Positions 34,203 to 44,351 of a DNA stretch of 64,000 nucleotides are shown here, in pieces; the stretch's first letter is position 1; the number at the start of each line of letters is the position of its first letter. A program made the position numbers and the translations under genes. Location of the stretch: the NCBI RefSeq assembly GCF_006385875.1, contig NZ_VFSU01000016.1:1-64000 (forward strand), given 5' to 3'. The notes under the pieces were generated by a model that worked only from the letters and a program-made list of their open reading frames with translations, was not told the DNA's origin and ran no database searches. Source of the stretch: Sandaracinobacter neustonicus. Lineage in GTDB: Bacteria > Pseudomonadota > Alphaproteobacteria > Sphingomonadales > Sphingomonadaceae.

Positions 34203-34472
34203 ATGATGGGCGCAGTGAAAGACGAAATCGAACGCCGCCTGCGCGAGAATTTCACCCCCACCCATCTGGCGGTGACGGACGACAGCGCCAAACACGCAGG
34301 ACACGCCGGGCACGACCCGCGCGGCGAAAGCCATTTCACCGTGGAAATCGTCTCCGTGCGCTTTGTTGGCCTCAGCCGGGTGCAGTGCCAGCGCGCCGTC
34401 AACCGCGCGCTGGCGGATTTGCTGGAAGAACGTGTGCACGCGCTGGCGCTGAAGGCCTCCGCCCCGGCCTGA
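34203..34472 (+). CDS. BolA-family protein
   Basis: An 89-residue BolA protein, a class I KH-like fold that works with monothiol glutaredoxins in iron-sulphur handling and stress responses. The family core VKDEIERRLRENFTPTHLAVTDDS, then HFTVEIVSVRFVGLSRVQCQRAVNRAL is complete, with the conserved His of the C-terminal LLEERVHALAL. The insertion KHAGHAGHDPRGES between them is the usual variable loop. ATG 34206 is also possible; GGGAGG lies just upstream. Confidence 0.93.
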   Translation: MMGAVKDEIERRLRENFTPTHLAVTDDSAKHAGHAGHDPRGESHFTVEIVSVRFVGLSRVQCQRAVNRALADLLEERVHALALKASAPA

Positions 34473-34517
34473 CCGCCACCTTGGCGACCCTCGCGCGGCT
34501 CTGCTAAACCCGCCTGC

Positions 34518-35441
34518 GTGAGTATCCGTAACCACGGCACGGGCCATGCCCTCGCGTCGCGCGAAATGGCCATTTTGCTGGCTGTCGCCGATGAAGGCAG
34601 CGTCCGTCGCGCCGCGCAGTTTCTGGGCCTCACGCCCGCCGCCGTCAGCAAGACGGTGCGCATGGTGGAGGCACGGCTGGACGCGCCGGTGTTCGAACGT
34701 AGGGCAGGGGGCATGGCCGCAACCGAGGCCGCCGCCGCCCTGCTGAAATCCGGCCGCAAGGCGTTGACGGAACTCTCCGCGGCAGAGGCCGGGTTCCGCA
34801 ACCGCTCGGGCCGAATTGCCGGGCAGGTCCGCATCGGGGCCGGGCCTTTTCCGGCAGCATCCGTCGCCCGCATTCTGGTGCCGGAGGCGAAGCGCCGCCT
34901 GCCGGACGTCCGCCTGTCGGTGGAGCTGGGAACCGCCGAGGAACTGCTGGCCGGGCTTCAGCGTGGCCGGCTTGATCTCGCCCTCTGCCATCTCGAGGAT
35001 GTGTCGCTGCCGCCGGGCTTCCACGCGCATGTGATCCAGCGGCTGCATTCGGTGCTGATGGCCCGCCCCGGCCATCCGCTCGCGGGGATTGCGGCGTTGC
35101 CGCCCACCCGGCTGGCAGGCTACGGCCTCGCGGGCTTCCAGCCCTACAAGCGCTTCCTGCGCTGGTATCAGTCCGAAGTCGGCGCAGAGGCGGAGAGCGG
35201 CTTCGTCGCCCCGGATTTCGATCTTCTTGCCGAAGCCGTCGCCCAGTCCGATCTGCTGCTCGTCGCGTCGCGCGGGATCGCCGTCGGGCTGGCGCGCTCG
35301 CACGGGCTGGTTGCGCTGGATATCGGCTGGACGGGCTTCTCGCACGAGGTGAACCTCATTCAGCCGGATTCGCCCGAGGCATCGGCCATCGCCGCCGTCA
35401 GCAGCCTGATCGACGAAACGCTGCGGCAATGGGAAGACTGA
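34518..35441 (+). CDS. LysR-family transcriptional regulator
   Basis: A 307-residue regulator starting at GTG. The N-terminal winged helix is at about 15-75 (ILLAVADEGSVRRAAQFLGLTPAAVSKTVRMVEARL), followed by the periplasmic-binding-like effector domain (about 95-300). It lies 140 bases upstream of, and in the same direction as, an alkyl sulfatase gene. In Pseudomonas the sulfatase SdsA is controlled by a LysR protein, SdsB, so a similar role is plausible, but it rests on position only. Confidence 0.9.
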   Translation: MSIRNHGTGHALASREMAILLAVADEGSVRRAAQFLGLTPAAVSKTVRMVEARLDAPVFERRAGGMAATEAAAALLKSGRKALTELSAAEAGFRNRSGRIAGQVRIGAGPFPAASVARILVPEAKRRLPDVRLSVELGTAEELLAGLQRGRLDLALCHLEDVSLPPGFHAHVIQRLHSVLMARPGHPLAGIAALPPTRLAGYGLAGFQPYKRFLRWYQSEVGAEAESGFVAPDFDLLAEAVAQSDLLLVASRGIAVGLARSHGLVALDIGWTGFSHEVNLIQPDSPEASAIAAVSSLIDETLRQWED

Positions 35442-35580
35442 TCCGCGCGTAAACTTTTGGTTTACACTGCGGCAACCGCAACAGGCCTATCCGCTGCGTT
35501 CCGCCGTCCTAGTAGCTGGCCGCGCGAAGCAATCCACCCGGCCCGCGACAGACGCGCGCCGCGCGCAAGGGAGAGGGTCC

Positions 35581-37692
35581 ATGAACGGTCACATCACAGT
35601 CCGCGTCCGCCGCCTGGCGGGCGTCGGCATTGCCGCGCTGCTGCTGGGAAGCGCCGCGTTTGCCCAGCAGGCCGCGAACCCGCTGCTCGATCCCAACGCC
35701 GCCAAGGGCCTGCACTTCCACCCGCTGGGGCAGCCCGCCTCTGCCGCCACCATCGCCGTTCGGGAACAGGAAAAGGCCGCGCTGCCGTTCGCGGATCAGC
35801 GCGACTTCGCCGAAGCCAAGCGCGGCTTCCTGAAGGCCCCGCCCTACACCAAGATCATGGCGGATGCGGGCCATATCGCGTGGGACATGGAAAGCTACCA
35901 ATGGCTGCTGCAGGGCAAGGATTTCCCCAGCATCAACCCGTCGCTGCAGCGGCAGGCGGTGCTGAACATGGGCTTTGGTCTGTATGAAGTGCTGCCGGGC
36001 AAAATCTATCAGGTGCGCGGTTTCGATCTGGCCAACATTACCTTCATCAAGGGCGACAAGGGCTGGATCGTGTTCGATCCGCTCACCACGAAAGAACCCG
36101 CGCGCGCGGCGCTGAAGTTCATCAACGATACGCTGGGTGCTCGCCCTGTCACGGGCGTCGTCTATTCGCACAGCCATATCGACCATTTCGGCGGCGTGCG
36201 CGGCGTGGTGGACGAAGCCGATGTGCGCGCGGGCAAGGTGCCCATCATCGCGCCCGAGAATTTCATGGAAGAGGCCGTTTCGGAAAACGTCTTCGCGGGC
36301 AACGCGATGACACGGCGCAGCCGTATCCAATATGCCACTATCCTGCGCCGCAGCCCGTTCGGCCATGTGGACCAGTCCATCGGCAAGAATGTCTCTGCCG
36401 GCATGCCGGGGCTGATCGCCCCCACCATCACCGTGGATCAGCCGTTTCAGGAAATCACCGTCGATGGCGTGAAGATGGTGTTCCAGCACACGCCCGACAC
36501 CGAAGCGCCGGCCGGCATGAACACATGGTTCCCGGATATGAAGGCGTTCTGGGCGGGCGAGAATGTGACGGCCACCATCCACAACATCTACACCCTGCGC
36601 GGCGCGCCGGTGCGCAACGCGCTGAACTGGTCGAAAGAGATCAACAGCGCCATCCATCACTTCCCCGATACGCAGGTGCTGTTCGCCTCCCACAGCTGGC
36701 CGCGCTGGGGCAATGAACGGATCATGGAAGTGCTGCGCGCCCAGCGCGATCTTTACGGCAACATGCATTCGCAGGCGCTGCACCTCGCCAATCAGGGCGT
36801 GACGATCAATCAGGTGCAGAATGTGTATGAAGTGCCCAAAAGCCTGCAGGCGCAATGGGCGGCGCGCAGCTATCATGGCGATGTGCGCAACAATGTGCGC
36901 GCCATCATCAACCGCTATCTGGGCTTCTGGGATGGCAATCCTGCGAACCTGAACCCGTTGTCCCCGGCAGATATCGCCCCGCTCTATGTGGAAATGATGG
37001 GCGGCGCGGCCCCGATCATGGCCAAAGGGAAGGAATTGAACGCAGCCGGGCGTTACCGCGAATCGGGGGAAATCCTCTCCCGCCTCGTGTTTGCGCAGCC
37101 GGATAACCAGCCCGCGCGCAACCTGCTGGCCGATGCGTTCGAACAGCTTGGCTACCAGAGCGAGAGCACGAGCTTCCGCAACTCCTACCTGCAACTGGCG
37201 GCCGAACTGCGCAGCGGCATCGCCGAAGGCACGGTGGCCAACGCCGCCAGCCCGGACGTGATCGGCGCCATGAGCACGGGCCAGTGGCTGGATTTCCTCG
37301 CCATCAGCATGGACAGCCGCAAGGCAGACGGCATGCGCTGGTCCATCAACCTCGTCACGCCGGACAATGGCGAGACATATCTGGTGGAAATGTCCAACGC
37401 CACGCTCACCAATATCGAAGGCTTCACCAACCCGAAGGCCGATCTGACGATCACGCTGAACCGCACGGATCTGAATGCGGTGATGATGGGGGTGAAGGGC
37501 TTCGAACAGCTGGAGGCAGAGGGCAAGGCGAAGTTCGAAGGCAATCGCGAACCCTTCAACCAGCTGCGCTCCATCCTCACCCTGTTCAACCCGGATTTCG
37601 AGGTGTTCCCGCACACGGCCAATGCCCGCCCCGTTCCCACCGGGCTGAAGCCGTTCCAGATGCCGACAGAGGGGCTGACGGTTTCGGAATAG
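35581..37692 (+). CDS. Alkyl sulfatase (SdsA1-like, metallo-beta-lactamase fold)
   Basis: A 703-residue secreted enzyme expected to hydrolyse alkyl sulfates such as SDS to an alcohol and sulfate. Signal peptide about 1-28. The zinc motif is HSHIDH (about 197-202) within VVYSHSHIDHFGGVRGV, with FWAGENVTATIHNIYTLRGA and LFASHSWPRWG further on. A helical dimerisation domain follows (about 460-570), then a C-terminal SCP2-like domain (about 580-690). Length matches the group. The preceding LysR gene may regulate it. Confidence 0.92.
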   Translation: MNGHITVRVRRLAGVGIAALLLGSAAFAQQAANPLLDPNAAKGLHFHPLGQPASAATIAVREQEKAALPFADQRDFAEAKRGFLKAPPYTKIMADAGHIAWDMESYQWLLQGKDFPSINPSLQRQAVLNMGFGLYEVLPGKIYQVRGFDLANITFIKGDKGWIVFDPLTTKEPARAALKFINDTLGARPVTGVVYSHSHIDHFGGVRGVVDEADVRAGKVPIIAPENFMEEAVSENVFAGNAMTRRSRIQYATILRRSPFGHVDQSIGKNVSAGMPGLIAPTITVDQPFQEITVDGVKMVFQHTPDTEAPAGMNTWFPDMKAFWAGENVTATIHNIYTLRGAPVRNALNWSKEINSAIHHFPDTQVLFASHSWPRWGNERIMEVLRAQRDLYGNMHSQALHLANQGVTINQVQNVYEVPKSLQAQWAARSYHGDVRNNVRAIINRYLGFWDGNPANLNPLSPADIAPLYVEMMGGAAPIMAKGKELNAAGRYRESGEILSRLVFAQPDNQPARNLLADAFEQLGYQSESTSFRNSYLQLAAELRSGIAEGTVANAASPDVIGAMSTGQWLDFLAISMDSRKADGMRWSINLVTPDNGETYLVEMSNATLTNIEGFTNPKADLTITLNRTDLNAVMMGVKGFEQLEAEGKAKFEGNREPFNQLRSILTLFNPDFEVFPHTANARPVPTGLKPFQMPTEGLTVSE

Positions 37693-37749
37693 CCGGGGCG
37701 CGCATTTCGCAGGGTTCAACCCGGCCTTCGGCTGGGCTAGACGGGGGCG

Positions 37750-39594
37750 ATGGCCATCGATCCCAATCCGCTGGAAGATTTTCGTCAGGCGCTCGCCGCC
37801 GGCATGCGCGCGCTGGGCCGCCACCCGGAGTTCGAGCTGGCCTATACGGCGGACAAGCCCGCCTGCCATGGCGATCAGGCGCGGGTGCCGCAGCCCTCGC
37901 GCAACCTGACGGCCGAACAGGCGGCCGACGCACGCGGCTGGGCAGACAGTTTCGCCCTGCGCGCCCGGCTGCATGATGCGAAGGCGCATGCGAAGGTGGA
38001 TGTCGGCCCCGGCCTCGCGCGGGAGATGCTGAACGCCGCCGAACAGGCCCGGGTGGAAGCGCTGGGCGGGCGGGACATGGCGGGCGTGGCGCTGAACCTG
38101 CGGCGCATGCTGGACAACCGCATGAAGACGGACCCGATCCACCGCGCCCGCACGCCCGATGAAGTGCCGCTGGCCACCGCCATGGGCCTGATCGTGCGCG
38201 AACGGCTCACGGGGGAGCCGGTGCCCGAAGCCGCCGCCAGTGCTGTGGCCATGGTGCGTGCGGGGCTGGAGGACGAGGCAGGCGCGCATCTGGACCAGCT
38301 CGCCGCCAATCTGGACGATCAATCCGCCTTCGCGGACGCCTTCCGCCGCGTGCTCGCAGACCTTGGCCTTGCCGACGACCCGGACAGGCCGGACGACAAT
38401 GAGCAGCAGGACGAGTCGGACGAGGAGGAGCAGGACAGCCAGGGCGAGGATGAAGGCGACGACAGCGCCGAAACCCAGACTCCCCAGCCCTCCGCCGACG
38501 CCCGCAGCGAGGAACAGGAAAGCGGCGACTCCGACGGCGAGACGCAGGAGGCCGAATCCGAGAGCGAGATGTCGTCCGACGCGGAGCCGGGTGACGAGGG
38601 CGAGGACGGCATGATGCCATGGCGGCCGAACCTGCCGGATTCGAAGCTGCCGCCCGATTTTACCTATCGCGCATGGACCAGCGAGTTTGACGAGACCGTC
38701 ACCGCCGAGGAATTGTGCGACGCCGAGGAACTGGCCCGGCTGCGCGGCTATCTCGACCAGCAACTGGTCAGCCTGCAAGGGGCGGTGACGAAGCTCGCCA
38801 ACCGGCTGCAACGGCGGCTGATGGCGCAGCAAAACCGCAGCTGGGATTTCGATCAGGAGGAAGGCATCCTCGATCCCGCGCGGCTGACGCGGGTGGTGGT
38901 GCAGCCCGATCATGCGCTGAGCTACAAGGTGGAGCGCGACACCGATTTCCGCGACACGGTGGTGACGCTGCTGATCGACAACTCGGGCTCCATGCGCGGC
39001 CGCCCCATCTCCATCGCCGCCATTTCCGCCGACATCCTCGCCCGCACGCTGGAACGCTGCGCGGTGAAAACGGAGATTCTGGGCTTCACCACCCGCGCGT
39101 GGAAAGGCGGGCAGAGCCGCGAAAAATGGCTGGCCAGCGGCCGCCCCGCCAAGCCCGGCCGCCTGAACGACCTGCGCCACATCATCTACAAGCAGGCCGA
39201 CGCGCCATGGCGGCGGGCGCGCCGCAACCTCGGGCTGATGATGCGCGAGGGGCTGCTGAAGGAAAATATCGACGGCGAAGCGCTGCTGTGGGCGCACAAC
39301 CGGCTGATGGCCCGCCGCGAAGACCGGCGCATCCTGATGGTGATCTCAGACGGCGCGCCGGTGGACGACAGCACGCTGTCGGTGAACTCCGGCAATTATC
39401 TGGAACGCCACCTGAGGCAGGTGATCGGCTGGATCGAAGGCAAAAGCCCGGTGGAACTGATCGCCATCGGCATCGGCCACGACGTGACCCGCTATTACAG
39501 CCGGGCCGTGACGATCATGGACGCCGAGCAACTGGGCGGTGCCATCGTGGACCAGCTGGCAGCGCTGTTCGAGGAGGACAAGCGCGGGCGGTGA
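37750..39594 (+). CDS. cobT: CobT, VWA subunit of aerobic cobaltochelatase
   Basis: A 614-residue protein with the CobT layout: an N-terminal helical domain, a very acidic low-complexity linker (about 208-288, rich in Asp/Glu/Ser), and a C-terminal von Willebrand A domain with the metal-binding DNSGSM motif (about 411-416) and [11 protein letters not shown]. CobT works with CobS as a chaperone pair for cobalt insertion by CobN. The partner cobS is 10 kb away on the other strand, and cobN is not in the window. Confidence 0.93.
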   Translation: MAIDPNPLEDFRQALAAGMRALGRHPEFELAYTADKPACHGDQARVPQPSRNLTAEQAADARGWADSFALRARLHDAKAHAKVDVGPGLAREMLNAAEQARVEALGGRDMAGVALNLRRMLDNRMKTDPIHRARTPDEVPLATAMGLIVRERLTGEPVPEAAASAVAMVRAGLEDEAGAHLDQLAANLDDQSAFADAFRRVLADLGLADDPDRPDDNEQQDESDEEEQDSQGEDEGDDSAETQTPQPSADARSEEQESGDSDGETQEAESESEMSSDAEPGDEGEDGMMPWRPNLPDSKLPPDFTYRAWTSEFDETVTAEELCDAEELARLRGYLDQQLVSLQGAVTKLANRLQRRLMAQQNRSWDFDQEEGILDPARLTRVVVQPDHALSYKVERDTDFRDTVVTLLIDNSGSMRGRPISIAAISADILARTLERCAVKTEILGFTTRAWKGGQSREKWLASGRPAKPGRLNDLRHIIYKQADAPWRRARRNLGLMMREGLLKENIDGEALLWAHNRLMARREDRRILMVISDGAPVDDSTLSVNSGNYLERHLRQVIGWIEGKSPVELIAIGIGHDVTRYYSRAVTIMDAEQLGGAIVDQLAALFEEDKRGR

Positions 39595-39639
39595 CGGTTG
39601 GGGTGTGGCGGTGAGGTTGGAGTTGAGGGGGCGCTGCCC

Positions 39640-40130
39640 CATCAAACTCCCCCGGCAGGGGAATGATTCCCCTGCACCCCCGGACTTTTTACTTAGCCCC
39701 TCCCCTGCAGGGGAGGGGTTGGGGTGGGGGCCATTCGCTTGGCGCGAGGTTAAAGGTTTAGTGCCTGCGGCGCTTTTGGATGAACCCCGCTATCTCTCCC
39801 CCCGCTCAGGCTGAGCTTGTCGAAGCCCCATGCGGTATGACCCCCGGGCTCAGCCATTGCGCTTTCGCTTCGGGGGCTTCGACAAGCTCAGCCTGAGCGG
39901 GTTGGGGGGGATGACGGGTGTGGAGGTGGGAAGGATAGCGGATCAGGCCAACCGATGACACCCCCTCTCGTACTCTCCCCCTTGCAGGGGGAGAGAGCTG
40001 TGTAGCGCCGCAGGCAATCAAAGTGGACCACTCCCGCGAGGCTTAAGTAGAATCGCAACGCCAATATCGAGGGTGCAGGGAAATCATTTCCCTGCTGGGT
40101 GCAGGGCAAAGCCCTGCCCGCGCGGCGCGC
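39640..40130. repeat. Composite intergenic repeat island 3
   Basis: Between the convergent cobT and glycine-rich protein genes. The left part has a variant palindrome CAGGGGAATGATTCCCCTG (39656-39674), a CCCTCCCCTGCAGGGGAGGG-like hairpin (about 39694-39716) and a GCTCAGGCTGAGCTTGTCGA module (about 39803). The right part is an inverted set: GCTCAGCC module (about 39873-39900), CTCTCCCC module (about 39960-39999), GCGCCGCAGGCAATC (about 40004-40018) and the standard palindrome (40076-40094). The remaining bases to 40195 show nothing. Confidence 0.8.
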
Positions 40131-40195
40131 AAACAACCGGGGGTGGGGGCCAAGGCCAAAGCCTTAAACTTTCGTTCCTGAACCCCCGATCCCGC

Positions 40196-40492
40196 CTAGC
40201 ACTTCTTCGCGTTCTTCCCGATCACTGCCCCGGTCAGTGCCCCTGCACCGGCCACCAGCGCCGTCTCGCCAAGGTTGCCGCCCGCGATTGCCGCCACGGT
40301 TCCGGCGGAGGCAGCGCCGACGATGGCTGCGCGTTCCTTGCTTTTCTGCTTGGCCTTCTTGCAGGCTTCGTAGCTTTCATAATGGTGGCCGTCATATTCC
40401 CAGACGGTCTGCTTTTTCTCTTTCGCGGCCAGCGGCAGCGCTGGGGCGGTGGTCATGGCGATTGCCACCAGCCCAAGGGTCAGACTCCGCAT
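40196..40492 (-). CDS. Small exported glycine-zipper protein
   Basis: A 98-residue protein from the ATG at 40492, preceded by AGAGGAG. A signal peptide spans about 1-22 (ALPLAAKE). The mature part has a charged segment (YDGHHYESYEACKKAKQKSKERA) and then a Gly/Ala-rich zipper (AAIVGAASAGTVAAIAGGNLGETALVAG in effect two passes), ending GKNAKKC. Glycine zippers of this kind insert in or against membranes. The two Cys residues could form a disulfide. A longer upstream reading is a shadow of recQ. Confidence 0.7.
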   Translation of the reverse strand: MRSLTLGLVAIAMTTAPALPLAAKEKKQTVWEYDGHHYESYEACKKAKQKSKERAAIVGAASAGTVAAIAGGNLGETALVAGAGALTGAVIGKNAKKC

Positions 40493-40551
40493 GTTCAATC
40501 TCCTCTCAGTCTTCACTCTGACGCAAACTGCCTGAACGGCATATGGTTTCG

Positions 40552-42342
40552 TCACTCGTCTGCCACCAGCGCGAGCAATTCGTCGCCGAAGCGGGTCAGT
40601 TTGGCGTCTCCAATGCCGGGCACGGCGGCGAGGTCGGCGCGGGTTTCGGGGCGGATCGCGGCGATGGCTTTCAGGGCGCTGTCGTGCAGGATCACGAAGG
40701 CGGGCACATCCTCGGCCTCGGCGCGGGTGCGCCGCCATGCGCGCAGCTTTTCGAACAGCCCGGCGTCGGCGGCACCCAGTTCGGCGACAGCGCGTTCGGT
40801 GCGTTTGGCGCGAACGCGCCGTTCGGGGGCCCAATCATCCTTGCGCACGGCGACGGGCACTTCGCCCTTCAATATGTCGCGCGCGGCGGGGCCAAGGCGC
40901 ACGCCGCCATGCTCGTCGCGCGCCAGCGCATTGCCCGCTTCCAGCATCCGCCCCAGCTTCAGCCATTGCGTTTCGGCGAGATCGGCGCCGATGCCGAACA
41001 GGCTCAGCTTGTCATGCGCGAAGCGCTCGACCTTCTCGTCCTTCGCGCCGCGCAGCACCTGCGCCACATGCCGCACGCCGAACATCTGCCCGGTGCGATA
41101 GACGGCCGAGAGCAGCTTGCGCGCGGCTTCCGTCACTTCCACCGTAACGGGCGCTTCAAGGCAGTTGTCGCAATTGCCGCAAGGCTTCGGGTCGGCCTCT
41201 CCGAAGTGCAGCAGCAGCGGCACGCGGCGGCAGCCCAGCGTTTCCGCCCAGCTGGCCAGCTTGTTCAGCATCTTCAGCTCATGCGCCTTGCGGGCTTCGT
41301 CCGCCTCGCCGTCATTGATGCGCTGGCGCGCCAGCGTCACATCCTGCGCGCCCCAGAACAGCATGGCGGTGGCGGGCGCGCCGTCGCGCCCGGCGCGGCC
41401 GGTTTCCTGATAATAGGCTTCGATGGATTTCGGCAGGCCCATATGCGCCACGAAACGGATGTCTGGCTTGTCGATGCCCATGCCGAACGCCACGGTCGCG
41501 CACATCACGCCCGCTTCGGCGCGCTGGAACCAGCGCTGGCTGGCGGAGCGTTCCTCGGCGGGCAGCCCGGCATGATAGACGCGCGCTTCCATGCCCGATG
41601 CCGTCAGCGTCTCTGCTGCCTGTTCCGCCCCGGCGCGGGTCTGGCAGTAAACGATGCCCGCCACTTCGCCCTGCGCCTTCACAAAGGCCGCCAGTTGTTC
41701 GGCGGGCCGCCGCTTGGATTCGGCGCGATACTGGATGTTGGGGCGGTCGAACCCGGCCACCAGCAACCGTTCGGGCGAAATCCCCAGTTGCTCGCAGATG
41801 TCGGCGCGGGTTGCGGCGTCTGCGGTGGCGGTCAGCGCCACGCGCGGCACGCCGGGCAGCAGATCGCACAGTGCCTTCAACCGCCGGTAATCCGGGCGAA
41901 AATCATGGCCCCACTGGCTCACGCAATGCGCTTCGTCGATGGCAATCAGGCTGACCGGCCCTTGCGAAACCAGCGTGCGGAACCCCTCCATCGCAGCGCG
42001 TTCCGGGGCGACATACAGAAGGTCCAACTCGCCTGCGCGGAAGGCGCGCGCGGTTTCCGCGCCATCGCCGGACTGGCTGTTCAGCGCGGCGGCCTTCACG
42101 CCCGCAAGCTCGAGCGCCCGCACCTGATCCGCCATCAGCGCGATCAGCGGCGAAATGACGATGCCGCAGCCCTCGCGGCAGATGGCGGGGATCTGGTAGC
42201 AGAGCGACTTGCCCGCGCCGGTGGGCATCACCAGCGCCATATCGCGCCCCGCCACCACGTCGGCGATCACCCGGCCCTGCACGCCGCGGAACCCTTCGAA
42301 GCCGAAAACGGAATGCAGCGCTTCTTCAGGGTCTCGAATCAT
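40552..42342 (-). CDS. recQ: ATP-dependent DNA helicase RecQ
   Basis: A 596-residue 3'-5' helicase for recombination and repair. Walker A TGAGKS is at about 41-46, the DEAH box at 136-139 within [19 protein letters not shown], and motif VI in [12 protein letters not shown]. The RQC zinc site is CGNCDNC with an upstream Cys, and the HRDC domain is at the C-terminus (about 515-590, [19 protein letters not shown]). Complete. It is divergent from the alpha/beta hydrolase gene. Confidence 0.95.
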   Translation of the reverse strand: MIRDPEEALHSVFGFEGFRGVQGRVIADVVAGRDMALVMPTGAGKSLCYQIPAICREGCGIVISPLIALMADQVRALELAGVKAAALNSQSGDGAETARAFRAGELDLLYVAPERAAMEGFRTLVSQGPVSLIAIDEAHCVSQWGHDFRPDYRRLKALCDLLPGVPRVALTATADAATRADICEQLGISPERLLVAGFDRPNIQYRAESKRRPAEQLAAFVKAQGEVAGIVYCQTRAGAEQAAETLTASGMEARVYHAGLPAEERSASQRWFQRAEAGVMCATVAFGMGIDKPDIRFVAHMGLPKSIEAYYQETGRAGRDGAPATAMLFWGAQDVTLARQRINDGEADEARKAHELKMLNKLASWAETLGCRRVPLLLHFGEADPKPCGNCDNCLEAPVTVEVTEAARKLLSAVYRTGQMFGVRHVAQVLRGAKDEKVERFAHDKLSLFGIGADLAETQWLKLGRMLEAGNALARDEHGGVRLGPAARDILKGEVPVAVRKDDWAPERRVRAKRTERAVAELGAADAGLFEKLRAWRRTRAEAEDVPAFVILHDSALKAIAAIRPETRADLAAVPGIGDAKLTRFGDELLALVADE

Positions 42343-42395
42343 GCCGCCGCTTGTGCGCTGGCATGATGCCCGTCCGCAACGCTAAAGCAGCAGGC

Positions 42396-43142
42396 ATGAA
42401 CCATATGATTGAGCAGATGATCGACAGGGGCGATGGAATCCGCCTCGCCGCCCGCTTCCAGCCCGGCCGTGGCCCCACGCTGATGTTCCTGCCCGGCTAT
42501 ATGTCGGACATGTCGGGAACCAAGGCGCAGCATCTGCTGCAATGGGCTGCCGCAACCGGCCGCCAGTGCCTGCTCATGGATTATTCCGGCTGCGGCGCTT
42601 CGGAAGGGGCGTTCGAGGCCGGCTCCATCCGGCGCTGGGCAGCGGATGCGAAGGCGGTGGTGGATGCGCTGGCACCGGGGCCGCTCATCCCTATCGGCTC
42701 GTCGATGGGCGGCTGGATCATGCTGCATCTGGCGCTGGCGGAGCCTTCGCGAATCCACGCGATGGTGGGGATCGCCGCCGCGCCGGATTTCACCCGCTGG
42801 GGCCTGTCTCTGGACGCAAACGATGTGGAGGCTCTGGCGCATCAGGGCTTCACCACCCGTCCGTCAGCCTATGCCGACAGCCCCTATCGCTACAGCCGGG
42901 CGCTGATCGAGGATGCCGAAACCGCCTGCCTGCTGGATGGCCCCGTCGCGCTGGACATGCCGGTGCGGCTGATCCACGGCACGGCGGATGCGGATGTGCC
43001 ATGGCACATCTCGCAATGTCTGATGGTGGAGCTGCGCTCGGCCGATGTGCAGCTGGCGCTGGTGAAGGGCGGGGATCACCGCCTGTCGTCGCCGTCTGAC
43101 CTTGCCCTGCTGGAACGCACGCTGACGGAATTTGTACCCTGA
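42396..43142 (+). CDS. Alpha/beta hydrolase
   Basis: A 248-residue cytoplasmic hydrolase. The nucleophile elbow is GSSMGG (Ser at about 104) within LIPIGSSMGGWIMLHLAL, preceded by TLMFLPGYMSDM for the oxyanion hole. The acid is in RLIHGTADADVPW and the His in VKGGDHRLSS. It resembles ABHD10-like thioesterases or carboxylesterases; the substrate is not known. Start chosen at ATG 42396; ATG 42405 is also possible, while the longer form from 42351 overlaps the recQ upstream region and has no ribosome-binding site. Confidence 0.85.
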   Translation: MNHMIEQMIDRGDGIRLAARFQPGRGPTLMFLPGYMSDMSGTKAQHLLQWAAATGRQCLLMDYSGCGASEGAFEAGSIRRWAADAKAVVDALAPGPLIPIGSSMGGWIMLHLALAEPSRIHAMVGIAAAPDFTRWGLSLDANDVEALAHQGFTTRPSAYADSPYRYSRALIEDAETACLLDGPVALDMPVRLIHGTADADVPWHISQCLMVELRSADVQLALVKGGDHRLSSPSDLALLERTLTEFVP

Positions 43143-43277
43143 TGTAACTGCCCTGCAATCAGGGGGTTGCCAATTGCTTTTAACCATGATTGTCTGAAAC
43201 CACGCTCCGGCCAGGATGGGGGGAAGGGGCGTGTTTCCATGCGTTCGTCACCACACAACCAGAAGGGGGTTGCCACG

Positions 43278-44327
43278 ATGATTCGTGTTCGCAAGACGAT
43301 GATGCTTGCCGGTTTCGCAGCGGTTGCGATGTCGGCTGTTCCGGCCAATGCGCTCAGCATTGTGCTTACCAACATGGGCGGTGTCGAAGAAGGCACCGAT
43401 GCGTGGATCGGCTTCACCGCCGCCGCGAAATATTGGGAATCGGTGCTCACCAACGATGTCACGGTGAACATCCGGGTGGGCTTCTCCGATCTTGGCGCGA
43501 CAACGCTGGGTTCGGCGTCCAGTTCCGGCGCGACTTACACCACGGCCGCCTACAAGACGGCGCTTGCCGCCAGCGCCACGTCCGATCTGGATGACAGCGT
43601 GGTGGCCAATCTCGATAATCTCACCTCGAACAATTATCGGGTCTACACCGCGCTGGGCAAGGCGCTGGGGCTGTACACCAACACCACCAACAATGATTCC
43701 ACCATTCGTTTCAACAATACGTTCGCGTGGGATTTCAACACGAACGACGGTTTCACCGGCTATTCGTCGGATTTCATCAGCGTCGCCGTGCATGAAATCG
43801 GCCATGCGCTGGGCTGGGCCTCCGGCGTGACGCAGAGCGGCAACGGGCAGGCCGCCAACACCGATCTGCTGCGCTACCAGAATGGCAGCTGGAGCATGGC
43901 GTGGGGCGGGGATCCGTATCTCTCCATCGACGGCGGCGAGACCCAGATCTTCGATCGCAGCTGGATGTCCACCGGGGCGGATGGCCGCCAGACCTCGCAC
44001 TGGAAAGACGGCGCGCGCATCCATGATGGCGTCACCTGCACCCAGCTTCTGGAGCCGCAGATCGGCATCATGGATCCCACAGGCGGCATCTGCCAGCAGG
44101 GTATTGTGACAGCGGCCGACCTTGCCGTGATGGACGCCATCGGCTGGACACTGGCGTGGGATATCCTCACCACGCCGACCTACACCTTCAACAGCGCGCA
44201 GATCCTGAACGCGGCCTTCCCGCAGTTCGGGGCGGTGCCGGAAGCGTCGACCTGGGCGATGCTGATCGCGGGCTTCGGCCTCGTCGGTCTGGCGGCCCGC
44301 CGCCGCCGGGAAACCGCGACGGCCTGA
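43278..44327 (+). CDS. PEP-CTERM metalloprotease (NF038122-like), copy 2
   Basis: A 349-residue secreted protein, from the ATG at 43278 with AAGGGGG upstream. Signal peptide about 1-25 (VPANAL). The zinc motif HEIGHALGWASG is at about 172-183 (His172, Glu173, His176), and the surrounding SIDGGETQIFDRSWM and SHWKDG blocks match the first copy at 22531-23682. The C-terminal tail reads VPEASTWAMLIAGFGLVGLA then RRRR: PEA replaces PEP in the sorting signal. A strong terminator follows. Confidence 0.88.
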   Translation: MIRVRKTMMLAGFAAVAMSAVPANALSIVLTNMGGVEEGTDAWIGFTAAAKYWESVLTNDVTVNIRVGFSDLGATTLGSASSSGATYTTAAYKTALAASATSDLDDSVVANLDNLTSNNYRVYTALGKALGLYTNTTNNDSTIRFNNTFAWDFNTNDGFTGYSSDFISVAVHEIGHALGWASGVTQSGNGQAANTDLLRYQNGSWSMAWGGDPYLSIDGGETQIFDRSWMSTGADGRQTSHWKDGARIHDGVTCTQLLEPQIGIMDPTGGICQQGIVTAADLAVMDAIGWTLAWDILTTPTYTFNSAQILNAAFPQFGAVPEASTWAMLIAGFGLVGLAARRRRETATA

Positions 44328-44351
44328 TCGGCCTGTCGCAAGAAGGGTCGG

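Noticed and set aside
35509-39297. A 1262-codon open frame on the minus strand across the alkyl sulfatase and cobT genes
   Set aside because: It is antisense to two well-supported genes, rich in His/Arg/Gly as expected for the complement of high-GC coding DNA, and resembles no family.
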